From the NCBI RefSeq assembly GCF_003086295.3, contig NC_092039.1, positions 72,745,649 to 72,809,648 of the forward strand: 64,000 bases of DNA, given 5' to 3'. Below are positions 63,395-64,000 of the stretch, in pieces. The notes under the pieces were generated by a model, which saw nothing but the letters and a program-made list of their open reading frames with translations, searched no databases and was not told the DNA's origin. Positions within the stretch are counted from its first letter, which is position 1. The number at the start of each line of letters is the position of its first letter. Position numbers and translations under genes: made by a program. Source of the stretch: Arachis hypogaea. Taxonomy: Eukaryota; Streptophyta; Magnoliopsida; Fabales; Fabaceae.

Positions 63395-64000
63395 TGACAA
63401 ACCCCATTTGTAGGATTTATCTTGTATTGAATTTAGGGGATTTTATCACCTTTTACCCACATTTATTCAATGAAATAGCATGGTTTTGTATATTCTCCTT
63501 TAATTGTGCTTAAGAGTGAAAACATGCTTTTTAGGACTTAAAATAGCTAAATCTAATTCTCCTTGATTCCATTAGATGCCTTGATATGTTTGTTAAGTGA
63601 TTTCAGATTTAGGAGGCAAAGATTGGATCAAGGGAATGAAGAAAGAAAGCATGAAAAGTTGGAGAACTCATGAAGAAATGAAAGAACCGGAAAGCTGTCA
63701 AGCCGACCTCTTCGCACTTAAACGACCATAACTTGAGCTACAAAGGTCCAAATGATGCGGTTTTAGTTGGGTTGGAAAGCTAACATCCGGGGCTTCAAAA
63801 TGATATAAATTTTGCCACATGTTGTTTCGCGTTCAAGGGCGCGCACGCGCACTTTGCGTGCGCACGCCGATTCTGTCCTTGCCCACTTTAATGAAATCGT
63901 CCCCAGCGGTTTTAGGAGCCTTGTGGGCCCAATCCAACTCATTTCTGATGCTATTTAAGTCAAGTATTGAAGGGGAATCAACATACTTTAGATACTTTTG
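63395..64000 (+). mobile_element. C3: start of a C-type LTR (runs off the right edge)
   Basis: Starts TGACAAACCCC and aligns with the reverse complement of C1/C2 LTR starts (TTTATCTTG, GGGATTTTATCACC, AAAACATGCTTTTTAGG). It is inserted in the B2 array, left flank GCACG (63390-63394). Contains GCGCACGCGCACTTTGCG near 63838. No purine tract precedes it, so the left end is an outer end. Confidence 0.75.

Overview
This window is nuclear DNA of a plant, almost certainly a legume and most likely peanut (Arachis). It is built almost entirely of LTR retrotransposons inserted into one another. I see no host gene, rRNA, tRNA gene or CRISPR array. The Arachis call rests on recall, not a search: it uses the LTR start TGATGAGCGGATAATTTATA, minisatellites built on the palindrome GGCGTT-N-AACGCC, and primer binding sites matching the 3' end of plant tRNA-Asp. 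The labels below are mine. A = FIDEL/Feral-like Ty3-gypsy elements (LTR about 1.5-1.8 kb). B and C = mostly non-autonomous families whose LTRs begin TGATAAACC. D = Tat-like Ty3-gypsy. E = one LTR beginning TGTAAGACCC.

Layout, oldest host first. D1 (50254-53096, + strand), a decayed Tat-like pol, is the hinge. To its left the right-hand ends of a nested series follow one another: C2 (LTR 48839-50253), E (47922-48705), C1 (LTR 43909-47921, split by a 2.5-kb Pack-MULE at 44580-47051), C0 (42338-43257), and D2 (5' LTR 41807-42337, gag-pol 36582-41765, antisense ORF 23639-24998). D2 is interrupted by A3 (26454-36492) and by A2 (3' end 20451-23638). A2 is interrupted by B1 (LTRs 1-665 and 19017-20450). 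B1 is interrupted by a solo A-type LTR (1239-2852) and by the structurally complete A1 (4174-14865). To the right of D1 the left-hand ends open in the other order: A4 (53097-59496), B2 (59497-63394), C3 (63395-64000+). Perfect target-site duplications at the two ends are seen for the solo LTR (CCTAA), A1 (GTCTC), A3 (GGTAT) and the MULE (TAAAATCTA).

How the parts work together. A1 and A4 carry gag-protease and a 'putative plant transposon protein' (PTP) ORF but no reverse transcriptase, RNase H or integrase. A1 has almost identical LTRs, so it must have been moved recently by enzymes made elsewhere. A3 carries gag-protease-RT-RNase H but no integrase, and its pol is joined in frame to the tail typical of A1/A4. 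D2 has the full gag-pro-RT-RNaseH-IN order in one frame, broken by nonsense codons and small indels, plus an intron-containing ORF on the opposite strand.

The least expected signal is a small module in the A and B families: a hairpin with a GGGA or AGGA loop followed by TTTAAGT and a G-rich tract. It lies at the plus-strand priming position beside the 3' LTR and is repeated once more inside the element. Other points of note are a fossil LTR/PBS junction inside A2 and A4 LTRs, a CAT9-like amino acid transporter exon captured by the MULE, and a sequence block shared between LTRs of families A, B and C.
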